From: Phocicoccus pinnipedialis
GTDB taxonomy: Bacteria > Bacillota > Bacilli > Staphylococcales > Salinicoccaceae
NCBI RefSeq assembly: GCF_903994035.1
Contig: NZ_CAJEWB010000010.1
Span: forward strand, 372,001 to 436,000
DNA: 64,000 bases
Direction of reading: 5' to 3'
In this document: piece after piece, positions 12,146-20,782 of the stretch
Numbering within the stretch: the first letter of the stretch is position 1
Layout of the letters: every line of letters starts with the position of its first letter
Position numbers and translations under genes: made by a program
Notes under the pieces: model-generated
Seen by the model: the letters and a program-made list of their open reading frames with translations, nothing else
What the model was told of the DNA's origin: nothing
Databases searched by the model: none

Positions 12146-13148
12146 TGTATTGTTCTCCAAACGATTTGCTAAAATAGTCGATGCTTTTTGCTGTAGCTTT
12201 TCTACCTCTCGGAGTACGCTCTAAGAATCCTTTTTGAATAAGGTAAGGTTCATAGACATCTAAAAGTGTAATGACCTCTTCGCCAATCGATACCGCAACT
12301 GTTTCTAGGCCAACTGGACCACCGCCATACGTTTCAATGATTGTCTTCATAATCTTATGGTCAACTGGGTCTAACCCCTCACTATCTACTTCTAATACGT
12401 TTAGCGCATAGTTTGTCGTCTCTAAAGTAATAGACTCTTCTTGTTTTACCATAGAGAAGTCTCTGACACGTCTAAGTAAACGGTTCGCAATACGAGGAGT
12501 TCCTCGACTACGTCTTGCGAGTTCGTGTGCAGAATCTGAGTCAATATTGCTTTCAAAAATATCTGCAGTTCTGTTGATGATTGTTTCGAGACTTTCTATA
12601 TCGTAATATTCAAGTCTTAACTGAACACCAAAACGGTCCCTTAAAGGGGCAGATAGACTGCCGAATCGCGTTGTTGCACCAACTAAAGTAAATGGTGGTA
12701 AGTCGATACGAATGCTTCTTGCCTCTTCTCCTTTACCAATAACTACATCAATGAAAAAATCTTCCATTGCTGAATATAAAATTTCTTCGACAATTCTAGG
12801 CAGTCTATGAATTTCATCGATAAAAAGAACGTCACCTGGCTCTAAGCTTGAGAGAATTGCTGCGAGATCCCCTGGACGCTCAATTGCGGGTCCTGTCGTT
12901 GTTCTAATGTTAACTTCCATCTCATGAGCAATAATGTTAGACAATGTCGTCTTACCGAGTCCTGGTGGTCCATGTAAGATGACGTGGTCCAAAGCTTCAC
13001 CGCGCATTTTAGCAGCATCAATAAATATTTTTAAGTTTCTCTTTAATGCATCTTGACCAATATATTGTGATAAAACGATGGGACGAAGAGACAACTCGAC
13101 CATTTCTTCGCCAGTTTCTTGCGCGTCATTTAGTATTCTATCGTCCAT
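12135..13148 (-). CDS. ruvB: Holliday junction branch migration ATPase RuvB
   Basis: Hexameric AAA+ motor that drives branch migration with RuvA. It has 337 residues: Walker [11 protein letters not shown] near 59, Walker B FIDEIHRL near 110, sensor 1 [10 protein letters not shown] near 160, and a C-terminal winged helix ([13 protein letters not shown]). It lies 15 bases after ruvA and overlaps queA. No ruvC is seen, as expected in Firmicutes, which use RecU. Confidence 0.97.
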
Positions 13149-13163
13149 ATTTTCCTCCCGTAT

Positions 13164-13757
13164 TTATTCAACAATAAATTTTAATCCCTGTTTCACTGCT
13201 TCTTCAACAGTTTCAATATCTAATTGTTTCAGGTGTTTATCTAACTTTGCAAGTTCACGCTTACTATACCCTAGAGCTTCTAATGTCATAATTGCCTCAT
13301 CAACAATCACATCGTTAGATTTCGATTTTACGACAACTGTGTCGATTAATTCTTCGTCATAGGAAAGCTTCCCTTTTAAGTCTAAGATGATTTGCATTGA
13401 AGACTTTTTACCGATACCCGGAAATTTCTGAAGGTAAGCTTGATCTTCGTTTTCAATCGCATGAATAATTTCATTTGGAGTTGATGCAGCTAAGATTGCA
13501 AGCGCACTTTTAGGCCCAATTCCTGTTACTTTAAGGAGAGAGTTAAACATGTTTTTCTCCTTTTCTGTCTTAAATCCATACAATGTTAAGCTATCTTCGC
13601 GTACAATTTGCTCAATAAAAATCTGTACTTCAGTGTTTAATGCACTCTCAAATCTGAATGGATTTGGCACTACTATTAAAAAGCCAATATTATTATTTTC
13701 AAGCGTGACAAAAGTAGGTTTAACTTCTGTAATTACTCCCTTAATATATTGATACAT
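13164..13757 (-). CDS. ruvA: Holliday junction DNA-binding protein RuvA
   Basis: Binds four-way junctions and loads RuvB. It has 197 residues: an N-terminal OB fold (MYQYIKGVITEVKPTFV), two helix-hairpin-helix motifs (VTGIGPKSALAIL near 77; FPGIGKKSSMQII near 112), a linker, and a C-terminal RuvB-contact domain (EAIMTLEALGYSKREL). It lies 8 bases downstream of obgE and directly upstream of ruvB. Confidence 0.97.
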   Translation of the reverse strand: MYQYIKGVITEVKPTFVTLENNNIGFLIVVPNPFRFESALNTEVQIFIEQIVREDSLTLYGFKTEKEKNMFNSLLKVTGIGPKSALAILAASTPNEIIHAIENEDQAYLQKFPGIGKKSSMQIILDLKGKLSYDEELIDTVVVKSKSNDVIVDEAIMTLEALGYSKRELAKLDKHLKQLDIETVEEAVKQGLKFIVE

Positions 13758-13765
13758 TTTTTCAC

Positions 13766-15049
13766 CTATTCTACAAATTCAAATTCAAAGTCCATAATCC
13801 TAACGATTTCACCTGTCTGAATTCCACGTTTACGTAACGCATCGTCGATACCCATAGAACGCATTTGCCGAGCAAAACGGCGTACTGCCGAGTCTCTAGA
13901 AAAGTCAGTCATCATAAATAGACGTTCGATACCTTCACCAGTTACAACAAACGTGCCGTCCATGTCACGTGTAATCTCGAATTGGTCACGACCTTTTTCA
14001 TGTTTATATACTACACGAACATCAGACTCTTCGATTTCAACCTCTTCAACTTCTTCGTAGTTATCAAGAGTATCTGCGATTTCATATAATAACTCGTCAA
14101 TTCCTTGACCCGTTACAGCAGAGATCTCCATAATTTTAGAATCCGTTTCGACTTCTCTCTTAAATCTCTCCATGTTTTCATCATCATTTAAAATTTCAAT
14201 CTTATTCAACGCAATGATCTCAGGACGAGATAAGAGTGATTCGTTATATAGTTCCATTTCTTTTCTGATTGTATTATAATCTTCAACTGCATCTCTGAAT
14301 TCTGTTTCAGCAATATCGATCACATGAACAAGTACTTTAGTACGCTCGACATGCCTTAAGAACTGATGTCCGAGACCTGTACCTTCAGATGCCCCTTCGA
14401 TTAAACCAGGCAAATCAGCCATTACGAAGCTACGTCCGTCTTTAGTATTAACTACACCAAGGTTAGGCTTAATTGTAGTGAAAGGATATGCTGCAATTTT
14501 TGGTTCAGCACGGGAAACGCTACTTAGAAGTGTCGACTTCCCTACACTTGGAAAACCTACGAGACCAACATCTGCCATGAGTTTTAACTCAAGGATAACG
14601 TCAATCTCTTGTCCTGGTTCACCATTCTCTGCGAAGTCAGGTGCTGTGTTACGACTTGAGACGAAACGAGAGTTCCCACGTCCACCTCGACCACCCGTAG
14701 CGACGACAGCTGTTTGACCATCTGTTGTTAGGTCAGCAATTGGTGCACCCGTTTCCGCATTTTTAACGATTGTACCAGGTGGTACTTTAAGAACAAGCGC
14801 ATCACGACTCTTACCGTGTTTGTTCGCGTTCATTCCATTTTCACCATGTTCTGCTTTAAAATGGCTTTGGAATCTAAAGTCCATTAACGTACGAAGTCCT
14901 TCGTCCACTTCCATGACGATATCAGCGCCATTACCACCATCTCCACCAGCAGGACCACCCATTGGTACATATTTTTCACGACGGTATGCGACTAACCCAT
15001 TACCACCATTACCTGCTTTTAAATGTATTTTTACATAATCGACAAACAT
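13766..15049 (-). CDS. obgE: GTPase Obg
   Basis: Essential GTPase of 50S ribosome assembly, also tied to the stringent response. I placed the start at the ATG at 15049 ([16 protein letters not shown]), preceded by GGAGGTGACGAA. The open frame continues 75 codons upstream, but that part only mirrors rpmA. The 427-residue protein has a glycine-rich Obg fold (1-158), a G domain ([24 protein letters not shown]) and a C-terminal OCT domain. A terminator separates it from rpmA. Confidence 0.96.
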   Translation of the reverse strand: MFVDYVKIHLKAGNGGNGLVAYRREKYVPMGGPAGGDGGNGADIVMEVDEGLRTLMDFRFQSHFKAEHGENGMNANKHGKSRDALVLKVPPGTIVKNAETGAPIADLTTDGQTAVVATGGRGGRGNSRFVSSRNTAPDFAENGEPGQEIDVILELKLMADVGLVGFPSVGKSTLLSSVSRAEPKIAAYPFTTIKPNLGVVNTKDGRSFVMADLPGLIEGASEGTGLGHQFLRHVERTKVLVHVIDIAETEFRDAVEDYNTIRKEMELYNESLLSRPEIIALNKIEILNDDENMERFKREVETDSKIMEISAVTGQGIDELLYEIADTLDNYEEVEEVEIEESDVRVVYKHEKGRDQFEITRDMDGTFVVTGEGIERLFMMTDFSRDSAVRRFARQMRSMGIDDALRKRGIQTGEIVRIMDFEFEFVE

Positions 15050-15080
15050 TTCGTCACCTCCATTAAATTTATAAAAAAAA

Positions 15081-15100
15081 GCATCAGCTTCTGCTGATGC
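15081..15100 (-). terminator. Intrinsic terminator between rpmA and obgE
   Basis: Perfect 8-pair stem GCATCAGC/GCTGATGC with a 4-base loop, then eight Ts on the minus strand. It limits read-through of the ribosomal protein transcript into obgE. Confidence 0.9.
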
Positions 15101-15110
15101 TACAATTACA

Positions 15111-15401
15111 TTACTTTGCTTCTTGATAAACAGAAACACGTTTTTTGTCTCTACCGAAACGCTCGAACTTAACAACACCATCGACTTTAGCGAATAATGT
15201 ATCGTCTCCACCGCGTCCAACGTTCGCACCTGGATGAATTTTAGTTCCACGTTGACGATAAATAATAGATCCACCTGTTACAAACTGTCCGTCTTGACGT
15301 TTAGCACCAAGTCTTTTTGAGTGTGAATCACGACCGTTTTTAGTTGAACCTACACCCTTCTTAGATGCGAAGAATTGTAAGTCTAATTGTAATTTAAACA
15401 T
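15111..15401 (-). CDS. rpmA: 50S ribosomal protein L27 (precursor)
   Basis: L27 sits at the peptidyl-transferase centre, and its N-terminus reaches into the active site. The 96-residue product begins [19 protein letters not shown]. Firmicute L27 carries this short extension, cut after FF so the mature protein starts at Ala, and that site is present. The protease Prp is encoded 11 bases upstream, between rplU and rpmA. Lysine-rich body and [14 protein letters not shown] are typical. Confidence 0.97.
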   Translation of the reverse strand: MFKLQLDLQFFASKKGVGSTKNGRDSHSKRLGAKRQDGQFVTGGSIIYRQRGTKIHPGANVGRGGDDTLFAKVDGVVKFERFGRDKKRVSVYQEAK

Positions 15402-15412
15402 TTAAGTCCACC

Positions 15413-15730
15413 TCACTTATAACTTATTTTAATATATTCTTGGTATGACTCTTCTATCGTTTTTAGTGATATGATCATAGAATTCAGAATGAGGTCAGCA
15501 CGTTCATCAAATTCTAATATCTCAATTTTTAAATAGCCACCATTAGGATCTTGCTCTACGGATACCTTTCCATCAGTAAGTTCGAACAACGCATTTGTTG
15601 AACCAAACACTACTGCGGAAGCACCTGCACAAACAATATCTTGACCATGAACATCATAGTCTGCATGGCCACGCATTGTGATACGCTCAATTTGATTAAT
15701 GTTACTCTTCTTGATTTCTATTTCAACCAT
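15413..15730 (-). CDS. prp: Ribosomal-processing cysteine protease Prp
   Basis: Removes the N-terminal extension of L27. It has 105 residues, and the catalytic His22 (RGHADYDVHGQD) and Cys34 (DIVCAGASAV) fall at the numbering known for this family (formerly DUF464/YsxB). It lies between rplU and rpmA and overlaps the rplU stop by one base (TAATG), so enzyme and substrate are made from one transcript. Confidence 0.95.
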   Translation of the reverse strand: MVEIEIKKSNINQIERITMRGHADYDVHGQDIVCAGASAVVFGSTNALFELTDGKVSVEQDPNGGYLKIEILEFDERADLILNSMIISLKTIEESYQEYIKISYK

Positions 15731-16038
15731 TAAGCATCAATCTTTTCGATTGTTACTTTTGTGAATGGTTGTCTGTGACCTTGTTTACGATGGTAGTTTT
15801 TTCTACGTTTAAACTTTATCACGTCGATTTTCTTAGCACGACCTTGTTTTTCTACTTTCGCAGAAACAGTAGCACCTTCAACTAATGGAGCGCCAACTTT
15901 AACGCTGTCTCCACCAACGAATAATACTCTGTCAAAAGTTACAGTTTCGCCTTCTTCAACGTCTAATTTTTCAACGAAGATCGTTTGACCTTCCTCTACT
16001 TTTAGTTGTTTACCGCCAGTTTCAATAATTGCAAACAT
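15730..16038 (-). CDS. rplU: 50S ribosomal protein L21
   Basis: Binds 23S rRNA with L20. It has 102 residues: [18 protein letters not shown] at the start and the conserved basic end [24 protein letters not shown]. It is the first gene of rplU-prp-rpmA, with a good GGAGG site. Its transcript begins at the promoter at 16137-16165 and carries a structured leader, probably for feedback control. Confidence 0.97.
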   Translation of the reverse strand: MFAIIETGGKQLKVEEGQTIFVEKLDVEEGETVTFDRVLFVGGDSVKVGAPLVEGATVSAKVEKQGRAKKIDVIKFKRRKNYHRKQGHRQPFTKVTIEKIDA

Positions 16039-16130
16039 ACTTACACCTCCTGAATATTAAGACACGCCATATAGGTGGATTCCTCACTTAAAACCTTGTC
16101 TGAGCGGTTGATGTTTACAAATTCATCAAC
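16039..16130 (-). promoter_or_regulatory. Probable L21 leader (autoregulatory 5' UTR of rplU)
   Basis: About 90 bases of leader between promoter and rplU. It begins with a perfect hairpin GTTGATG/CATCAAC (16107-16130); CTCA/TGAG pairing and GTGTCTTAATATTCAGGAGGTG follow just before the start. Position and sequence resemble the L21 leader family of Firmicutes, thought to bind its own protein. No covariance search was possible. Confidence 0.55.
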
Positions 16131-16136
16131 TTCTAT

Positions 16137-16165
16137 ATTATAAGATAATTCATTTTCTAAGTCAA
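16137..16165 (-). promoter_or_regulatory. Promoter of rplU-prp-rpmA
   Basis: TTGACT (16160-16165) and TATAAT (16137-16142) are 17 bases apart on the minus strand. The -35 box contains the mreD stop codon TGA, so the promoter overlaps the end of the upstream gene. Confidence 0.85.
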
Positions 16166-16680
16166 TGATTAATAAATACAGATTTACGAACTTTAGAAAG
16201 TATGATTACGACAACTAATACTGGTATATAGAGTACAGAGTTCAATAATAGACTAGGTACCGCGCGCAATGCGAAGTAATCAAATGTCGGCATCTCTATT
16301 ATACCAATCACTTTATACATAATAAAAATATAAGTATCAAATAAAAAGGTGTTCATTATGACAACAAAAAACAATGTTACGTAGTCTCTATAGAACACTC
16401 GGAATGCCGTATTCATAAATAAAACAAACGTCGCAAAACCAAATAAATGCAAACCATAAACAGTACCGACGTATACATCAGTCATGAGTCCTAACAGAAG
16501 AGCAATCATCAAGCTCCACTTTACTCCTAAATAATAAGATAGAAGTAAGATAAACATAAAGAGAAGTTTAGGTACAAAATAGACACCTAAGCCAGCGACA
16601 TCTACTGGGCTAATATTAGTAAAAGAAATATCTACATATAATAGAAGGAACGAGATTAAAAACAGAAATATCATTCTCAT
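16162..16680 (-). CDS. mreD: Rod shape-determining protein MreD
   Basis: Integral membrane protein acting with MreC in peripheral wall synthesis. Its 172 residues are nearly all hydrophobic, with about five membrane segments, the usual MreD size and profile (MRMIFLFLISFLLLYVDISF). Its ATG begins on the base next to the mreC stop. Sequence conservation in this family is weak, so the call rests mostly on size, topology and position after mreC. No mreB is in the window, fitting a coccus. Confidence 0.9.
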   Translation of the reverse strand: MRMIFLFLISFLLLYVDISFTNISPVDVAGLGVYFVPKLLFMFILLLSYYLGVKWSLMIALLLGLMTDVYVGTVYGLHLFGFATFVLFMNTAFRVFYRDYVTLFFVVIMNTFLFDTYIFIMYKVIGIIEMPTFDYFALRAVPSLLLNSVLYIPVLVVVIILSKVRKSVFINH

Positions 16681-17526
16681 TTAATCACCCAAAGACTCCG
16701 GATCTCTCTTTAAAACAAACACTGTGTCAATGCTATTGATGTCACTAGCTAAAGACACATGTGCATTTTGACTTAATCCGTATGAATCATTCTCAGAACT
16801 TACAACCTCACCAATGATGACACCCTCGGGAAAATCACCAGTAAGACCAGACGTATAAACTTTTGCATTCTTATTGATGCGTCCTTCATTCACGATATTA
16901 TTAACAATTAACGTTTCCGTTTTTTCATCATATTTCTCGATAGTTCCGTAATGCTTGTTTTTACCATCTCTAATTTCAACAGAAATGTTTTCCTTAGCTG
17001 TATTCGTGGCGATGATTTCAACGTACGAAGACATACCATTAACACGTTTAACGATACCGATTAACCCTTTTGGCGTCATTACTGCCATGCCCTCATTAAT
17101 GCCATCCTTCTGCCCTTTATCTATAACTAAAGAATTTAGCCACTGATCAGGAGCACGAGAAATGACACGCGCATTGATTGCTTCATAATCAAATTTAGAA
17201 GAAACTTCTAAGGCATCTTTTAACTCCTTATTCTCTTCTGCAAGACGCTCGTTGTCAGCTTTTAACTGAGGCAATGCATCGAGCTGTGCCTCAAGTTCTT
17301 TTATTCTTTTGTCCGCACCAAATCCACTAAAAATACCTGAAAAAATATTACCAATAAAATTAAATGGCGCATCTATGATGCGTTGAGTGGTAGCTGTAGT
17401 ATCCGCTGTAAATTGTTCAGCTTTAGTAGTATGCGATCTGTCAGATAATGAGAATCCGATTAATAGAATTAACACGATTACTGAAACAATAACGATGATC
17501 ATTCTGTTTCTATTTAAAAATCGCAT
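16681..17526 (-). CDS. mreC: Rod shape-determining protein MreC
   Basis: Bitopic membrane protein that scaffolds wall synthases. I placed the start at the ATG at 17526 (MRFLNRNRMIIVIVSVI), which has GGAGGTGGG just upstream; the frame is open 12 codons further but without a ribosome site. The 281 residues hold a membrane helix at about 8-27, a coiled coil at about 70-105 (KELEAQLDALPQLKADNERL) and two beta domains (VISRAPDQWLNSLVIDKG, VNGMSSYVEII). mreD follows directly. Confidence 0.95.
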   Translation of the reverse strand: MRFLNRNRMIIVIVSVIVLILLIGFSLSDRSHTTKAEQFTADTTATTQRIIDAPFNFIGNIFSGIFSGFGADKRIKELEAQLDALPQLKADNERLAEENKELKDALEVSSKFDYEAINARVISRAPDQWLNSLVIDKGQKDGINEGMAVMTPKGLIGIVKRVNGMSSYVEIIATNTAKENISVEIRDGKNKHYGTIEKYDEKTETLIVNNIVNEGRINKNAKVYTSGLTGDFPEGVIIGEVVSSENDSYGLSQNAHVSLASDINSIDTVFVLKRDPESLGD

Positions 17527-17640
17527 GAACCCACCTCCATATATTCCATACAAGTTTACCACAATCTAACATAAGACTTCTATTGTAATTGTGGAAGATA
17601 AAAAGTAATATTTAAACATTTAATTAACATGACAAAAAAA

Positions 17641-17785
17641 GAAAACCACTAGAGATGGCGCTCTCTAGTGGTTTAGGTTTTAGACTAGCTAAAACGTAAC
17701 AGATAATAATATGATATCTAGCAGCATGTGCTATCGGTGAGTGACTGCTGTCTCAAAACAGTGTCCGATCTCTATGTCTTACTAT
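17641..17785 (-). ncRNA. Candidate structured small RNA between radC and mreC
   Basis: A consensus promoter (17792-17820) should start a minus-strand RNA near 17785. It ends at a 13-pair terminator (17643-17674) with a T-rich tail, giving a transcript of roughly 145-150 bases. Hairpins can be drawn in series: ATCGG/CCGAT enclosing CTGT/ACAG, TAGCA/TGCTA with a CATGC loop, TTTTAG/CTAAAA, then the terminator. I find no convincing reading frame with a ribosome site. It could be a free-standing small RNA or an attenuator leader of mreC, whose start lies 115 bases further on. I do not recognise the family. Confidence 0.6.
17643..17674 (-). terminator. Strong terminator of the small RNA
   Basis: Perfect 13-pair stem AAACCACTAGAGA/TCTCTAGTGGTTT with a 6-base loop, then TTTTC and seven Ts on the minus strand. 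Confidence 0.9.
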
Positions 17786-17791
17786 ATTCTC

Positions 17792-17820
17792 ATTATATTT
17801 TAATGTTTAAGAGAATGCAA
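17792..17820 (-). promoter_or_regulatory. Promoter of the small RNA
   Basis: TTGCAT (17815-17820) and TATAAT (17792-17797) lie 17 bases apart on the minus strand. Confidence 0.75.
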
Positions 17821-17824
17821 GGGT

Positions 17825-17843
17825 ATTCATTAATTTAATGAAT
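17825..17843. promoter_or_regulatory. Inverted repeat next to the small RNA -35 box
   Basis: ATTCATTAA-T-TTAATGAAT is a perfect 9+9 inverted repeat that ends 4 bases upstream of the -35 box. This is a usual place for an activator or repressor site. The regulator is unknown. The rest of the gap to radC (17844-17986) is AT-rich and shows nothing else. Confidence 0.5.
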
Positions 17844-17986
17844 TATTGCATAATTAAAATCTGAGGTATAGTTACTAGGGTTATGATAGTCATAGTCACC
17901 TGACTTTATAGCTAATTAGTAATACTAATCAAATTATATATACTTGAACTGAATTTTGTCGAACAAATCTTTAAATTAATAGAATT

Positions 17987-18673
17987 TTAGAAATGGTCCA
18001 TCTCTTTCATACTAATAAATTTCCCGTTTCCAATAACTATATGGTCTAAGAAGTCTATACCTATTAATTCACCACCCTGTTTTAACCTCTTAGTGACATC
18101 TATATCTTCTTTTGATGGAGTTGGGTCTCCACTTGGATGATTATGGACACAAATAAATGCCGCTGCACTACGTTTAACCGCTTCTCTAAAAATTTCTCTT
18201 GGATGTACGACTGTTGAATTTAATGAGCCTTTAAAAATTGTTTCTTCATGAATAACCATATATTTTGTAGATAAATACAAGACGATAAAGTGTTCTTGTT
18301 GATAATATCTCATTTTTTCCATAAGTAAATTAGAAACATCTTGTGGTGATCTGATATAAATATCATCTTCAAGGCTGTGACTGTGCATGCGAATCGCAAG
18401 TTCAATAACTGCAAGTATAGTAATGGCTTTTGCTTCACCGATCCCCTTAATATCCATCAATTCTTGAAGTGTGAGATGCCTAATTTCTCTTATTGATTTT
18501 ACATTACTTAAAATCTTATTAGCAAGACTTAACGCACTTTCATTCTTATTCCCTGTATTTATGATTATTCCTAACAATTCTTGATTTGTTAGTTTTTCAG
18601 CACCGTATGTTTTTAATCTTTCTCTTGGTTTATCTTCAGAAAACATTTCTCTAATTAATAATCGCTCTGTCAT
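17987..18673 (-). CDS. radC: DNA repair protein RadC (JAMM family)
   Basis: MPN+/JAMM metalloprotein of unsettled function, historically linked to repair and often found near competence genes. It has 228 residues: an N-terminal UPF0758 helix-hairpin-helix region (LMDIKGIGEAKAITIL near 70) and the metal motif CVHNHPSGDPTPS near 174 followed by a conserved Asp. Its ATG overlaps the comC stop (TAATG), so comC and radC are co-transcribed, as in staphylococci. Confidence 0.95.
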   Translation of the reverse strand: MTERLLIREMFSEDKPRERLKTYGAEKLTNQELLGIIINTGNKNESALSLANKILSNVKSIREIRHLTLQELMDIKGIGEAKAITILAVIELAIRMHSHSLEDDIYIRSPQDVSNLLMEKMRYYQQEHFIVLYLSTKYMVIHEETIFKGSLNSTVVHPREIFREAVKRSAAAFICVHNHPSGDPTPSKEDIDVTKRLKQGGELIGIDFLDHIVIGNGKFISMKEMDHF

Positions 18674-19386
18674 TATAGACCTCCAAAAATTATTTTTAAA
18701 TCTTTTAATGTAATCATTACAATAATAAATGATGTTGTAATAAACGGAACAAGTGGATATATAGTATTTTTATCTTTTAAAATAAAATCGAAAATTATAG
18801 CTGCTATACCACCAATTATAAAAGTAAATAGAAATATGATAAAAAAAACATTTATTGGGAAGAGTACTAAAAATATGGTGAATAATTTGACATCACCGAA
18901 TCCAATCAAATTTGAAAATAGAGGGTATAATATATAAGTTATAGCAATCAAAAATATCTTTATCCATAAATATTCCATGTGAATAGGTAACAAAACAATT
19001 GAACAAAAACTAAATAAAAACAGCATATGATTTGGAATAATGAATTTCTCGAAATCTAGGATTGAAAGAGGTATTAAAAATGATGAAATTAAAAAATAGT
19101 GAATGTAATATTCATTTTCCAAACTGAATAATAAAGGAAACACATAAACAATTCCCATTAACAACTCTGTATAAAAACATCCCTGTGATATCTGTACTTT
19201 ACAGTTATTGCATTTTCCTTTTAAAAATATAAAACTAAAAATTGGTATGAGTTCATACCAATTTAGATGCTGCTTACATTGGTCACACCGACTACGTCTA
19301 TTGAGAAATTGTATGTTTATTTTTTCAGTATAAGTAACAACAAACATAAATGATGCAACAATGGATCCAACAATAAAAAAGCCCAA
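18673..19386 (-). CDS. comC: Prepilin peptidase / N-methyltransferase ComC
   Basis: Polytopic membrane aspartic protease that processes competence pseudopilins. I chose the TTG at 19386, which follows AGGAGGG by 5 bases; the longer frame lacks a ribosome site. From there about 237 residues begin LGFFIVGSIVASF. Zinc cysteines CDQC and CNNC are near 46 and 71. The two catalytic aspartates are in LDFEKFIIPN and GFGDVK, the GxGD motif. About seven membrane segments are visible. The folC-valS genes that accompany comC in S. aureus are absent upstream. Confidence 0.92.
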   Translation of the reverse strand: MGFFIVGSIVASFMFVVTYTEKINIQFLNRRSRCDQCKQHLNWYELIPIFSFIFLKGKCNNCKVQISQGCFYTELLMGIVYVFPLLFSLENEYYIHYFLISSFLIPLSILDFEKFIIPNHMLFLFSFCSIVLLPIHMEYLWIKIFLIAITYILYPLFSNLIGFGDVKLFTIFLVLFPINVFFIIFLFTFIIGGIAAIIFDFILKDKNTIYPLVPFITTSFIIVMITLKDLKIIFGGL

Positions 19387-19555
19387 GTTATCCCTCCTAT
19401 TAATAACAAGGATACTTGAATCATTCCTTGAATCAAAATTACTATTAATAACATTTAACAACAATTTTTTAATAGCTGTAGCACGTGATTCCCTAACCTA
19501 TATAAATAGTCTATCAATTCCCCTATATATTGCCGTATATCAATTTCCACACAAA

Positions 19556-19580
19556 AACCCACACTTCCTAAGTGTGGGTT
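19556..19580 (-). terminator. Terminator after the 39-residue peptide gene
   Basis: Perfect 11-pair stem AACCCACACTT/AAGTGTGGGTT with a 3-base loop and five Ts on the minus strand, 10 bases after the small gene's stop. Confidence 0.88.
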
Positions 19581-19590
19581 AATCATCTAT

Positions 19591-19710
19591 CTACTCGTCT
19601 TCTTTTTTATTCCGCTTCGCACTTAGCACAGCTGCAATAACGACTACCGCAGCTACTGCAACCATTATTCCTACCATCAAAATCATCATCATTGTCATAA
19701 CTGATGACAT
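19591..19710 (-). CDS. Small single-pass membrane peptide, 39 residues
   Basis: ATG at 19710 is preceded by AGGAG 8 bases upstream, and the frame ends in TAG followed by a dedicated terminator. The peptide starts MSSVMTMMMILMVGIMVAV, continues as an Ala/Val-rich membrane helix (about residues 5-30) and ends in a charged tail AKRNKKEDE. Ribosome site, clean frame and terminator make it a likely real gene. I do not recognise it. The shape, a short helix with a charged C-terminus, is shared by regulatory membrane peptides and some type I toxins, but nothing decides between these. Confidence 0.65.
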   Translation of the reverse strand: MSSVMTMMMILMVGIMVAVAAVVVIAAVLSAKRNKKEDE

Positions 19711-20100
19711 GTCGTCATCTCCTTTGTCGGATTAATTTCCGTTTATAAAATCGTTTCACTCATATTAATATAAGTTACATATTAAGAATAATATCGGGAA
19801 TCCTTATACAATATTATTTCTTTTCGTATTCTTTTTATAAGCGAAGTTGTCGTAATGTTATTTTTATATTTGACTCCTTTAGTACTTCTTAGTCTAATTC
19901 CTATATCCCAAGTTTCTGATGGAAGAATAGGTTTTCTAACATACTGATGACTTTTAATCCTATAATTTAACTTCTATTACATATTTTATATGGAGTTTTT
20001 AATTATTAAAATAATATCTTTAAATGATTGAACCGTGTTCTAATTGAGTTAGTTATAATTTTATAAGCGATTATTCCTCAGTTTCTGTGGCTTTCTACCT
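19711..20100. other. Intergenic stretch without a recognisable gene
   Basis: About 390 AT-rich bases between the peptide gene and the SCO1 gene. I see no frame with a ribosome site, no strong hairpin and no RNA gene. It presumably holds the promoter of the peptide gene, but no box pair is convincing. Confidence 0.5.
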
Positions 20101-20709
20101 TTATTGTTCAGATTTAGTTAAAGTTTTAACATCTTTAATAATTTCTTCTTTAGGGAAGCTTGTGTTTCCATTATCGACACCTGAGTAATCTTTAATAATT
20201 TTACCGTTTTGATCAATGAGATAAAATGCTGTTCCGTGCGTCACTTGGTTGCTTCCTTTTGGTGGTGGTGCAACGATTGTCTTAAAGTTTTTCTCAGCGA
20301 GATGTCTTATATAATCATAATCGTATCCTGTAACGAACTTCCATTCAACATCCTCTGGAATTTCATAATAACTCATGTATTCTTTAAGAACTTGTGGTGA
20401 ATCTGTTTCCGGATCTACTGAAAAGCTCAGTACACCAAAGTCTGTTACGCCGTCATCGTTTAATTGGTTGACGACGTCTGTCATGTTCATTGTCATTGGA
20501 GGGCATACTGTCGCACAGTTAGTGAAGATAAAGTCAACTAACCATACTTTGCCATCCATATCACTTTCCGTAAATATTTCATCATTTTGATCTGTTACAG
20601 AAAATTCTTGCATTGTGTTTCCATAGCGACTCATAACTTCAACGTCAGACTTGTTACATGCAGCAAGTAACAATGACACCGAAAGTATTAAAAACAAGAA
20701 CTTTTTCAA
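20101..20709 (-). CDS. SCO1/SenC copper chaperone lipoprotein
   Basis: Thioredoxin-fold lipoprotein that delivers copper to the CuA site of cytochrome oxidase. It has 202 residues: a signal peptide with lipobox LAAC (lipid Cys18), the copper motif C65-ATV-C69 followed by PPM, and the distal His in VTHGTAFYLIDQNG. These three ligands define the family. It stands alone between the peptide gene and sbcC. It implies aerobic respiration with a haem-copper oxidase, and fits the ccdA/ccdC genes found later in the window. Confidence 0.93.
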   Translation of the reverse strand: MKKFLFLILSVSLLLAACNKSDVEVMSRYGNTMQEFSVTDQNDEIFTESDMDGKVWLVDFIFTNCATVCPPMTMNMTDVVNQLNDDGVTDFGVLSFSVDPETDSPQVLKEYMSYYEIPEDVEWKFVTGYDYDYIRHLAEKNFKTIVAPPPKGSNQVTHGTAFYLIDQNGKIIKDYSGVDNGNTSFPKEEIIKDVKTLTKSEQ

Positions 20710-20782
20710 TTTAATTCCTCCGTAGTTTCTCTATATTTTAATATATCAATTTTTTTAAGGATGATTCCATATATTTATAATG

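Noticed and set aside
12146-12160. TTG start of queA at 12160
   Set aside because: The GGAG site lies after it and is correctly spaced for ATG 12145.
15050-15274. 75-codon N-terminal extension of the obgE frame
   Set aside because: It overlaps rpmA and its terminator, has no family similarity, and ATG 15049 has a strong ribosome site.
19711-20100. Possible RNA gene or small frame in the AT-rich gap
   Set aside because: No stable hairpins, ribosome sites or promoter pair could be supported.
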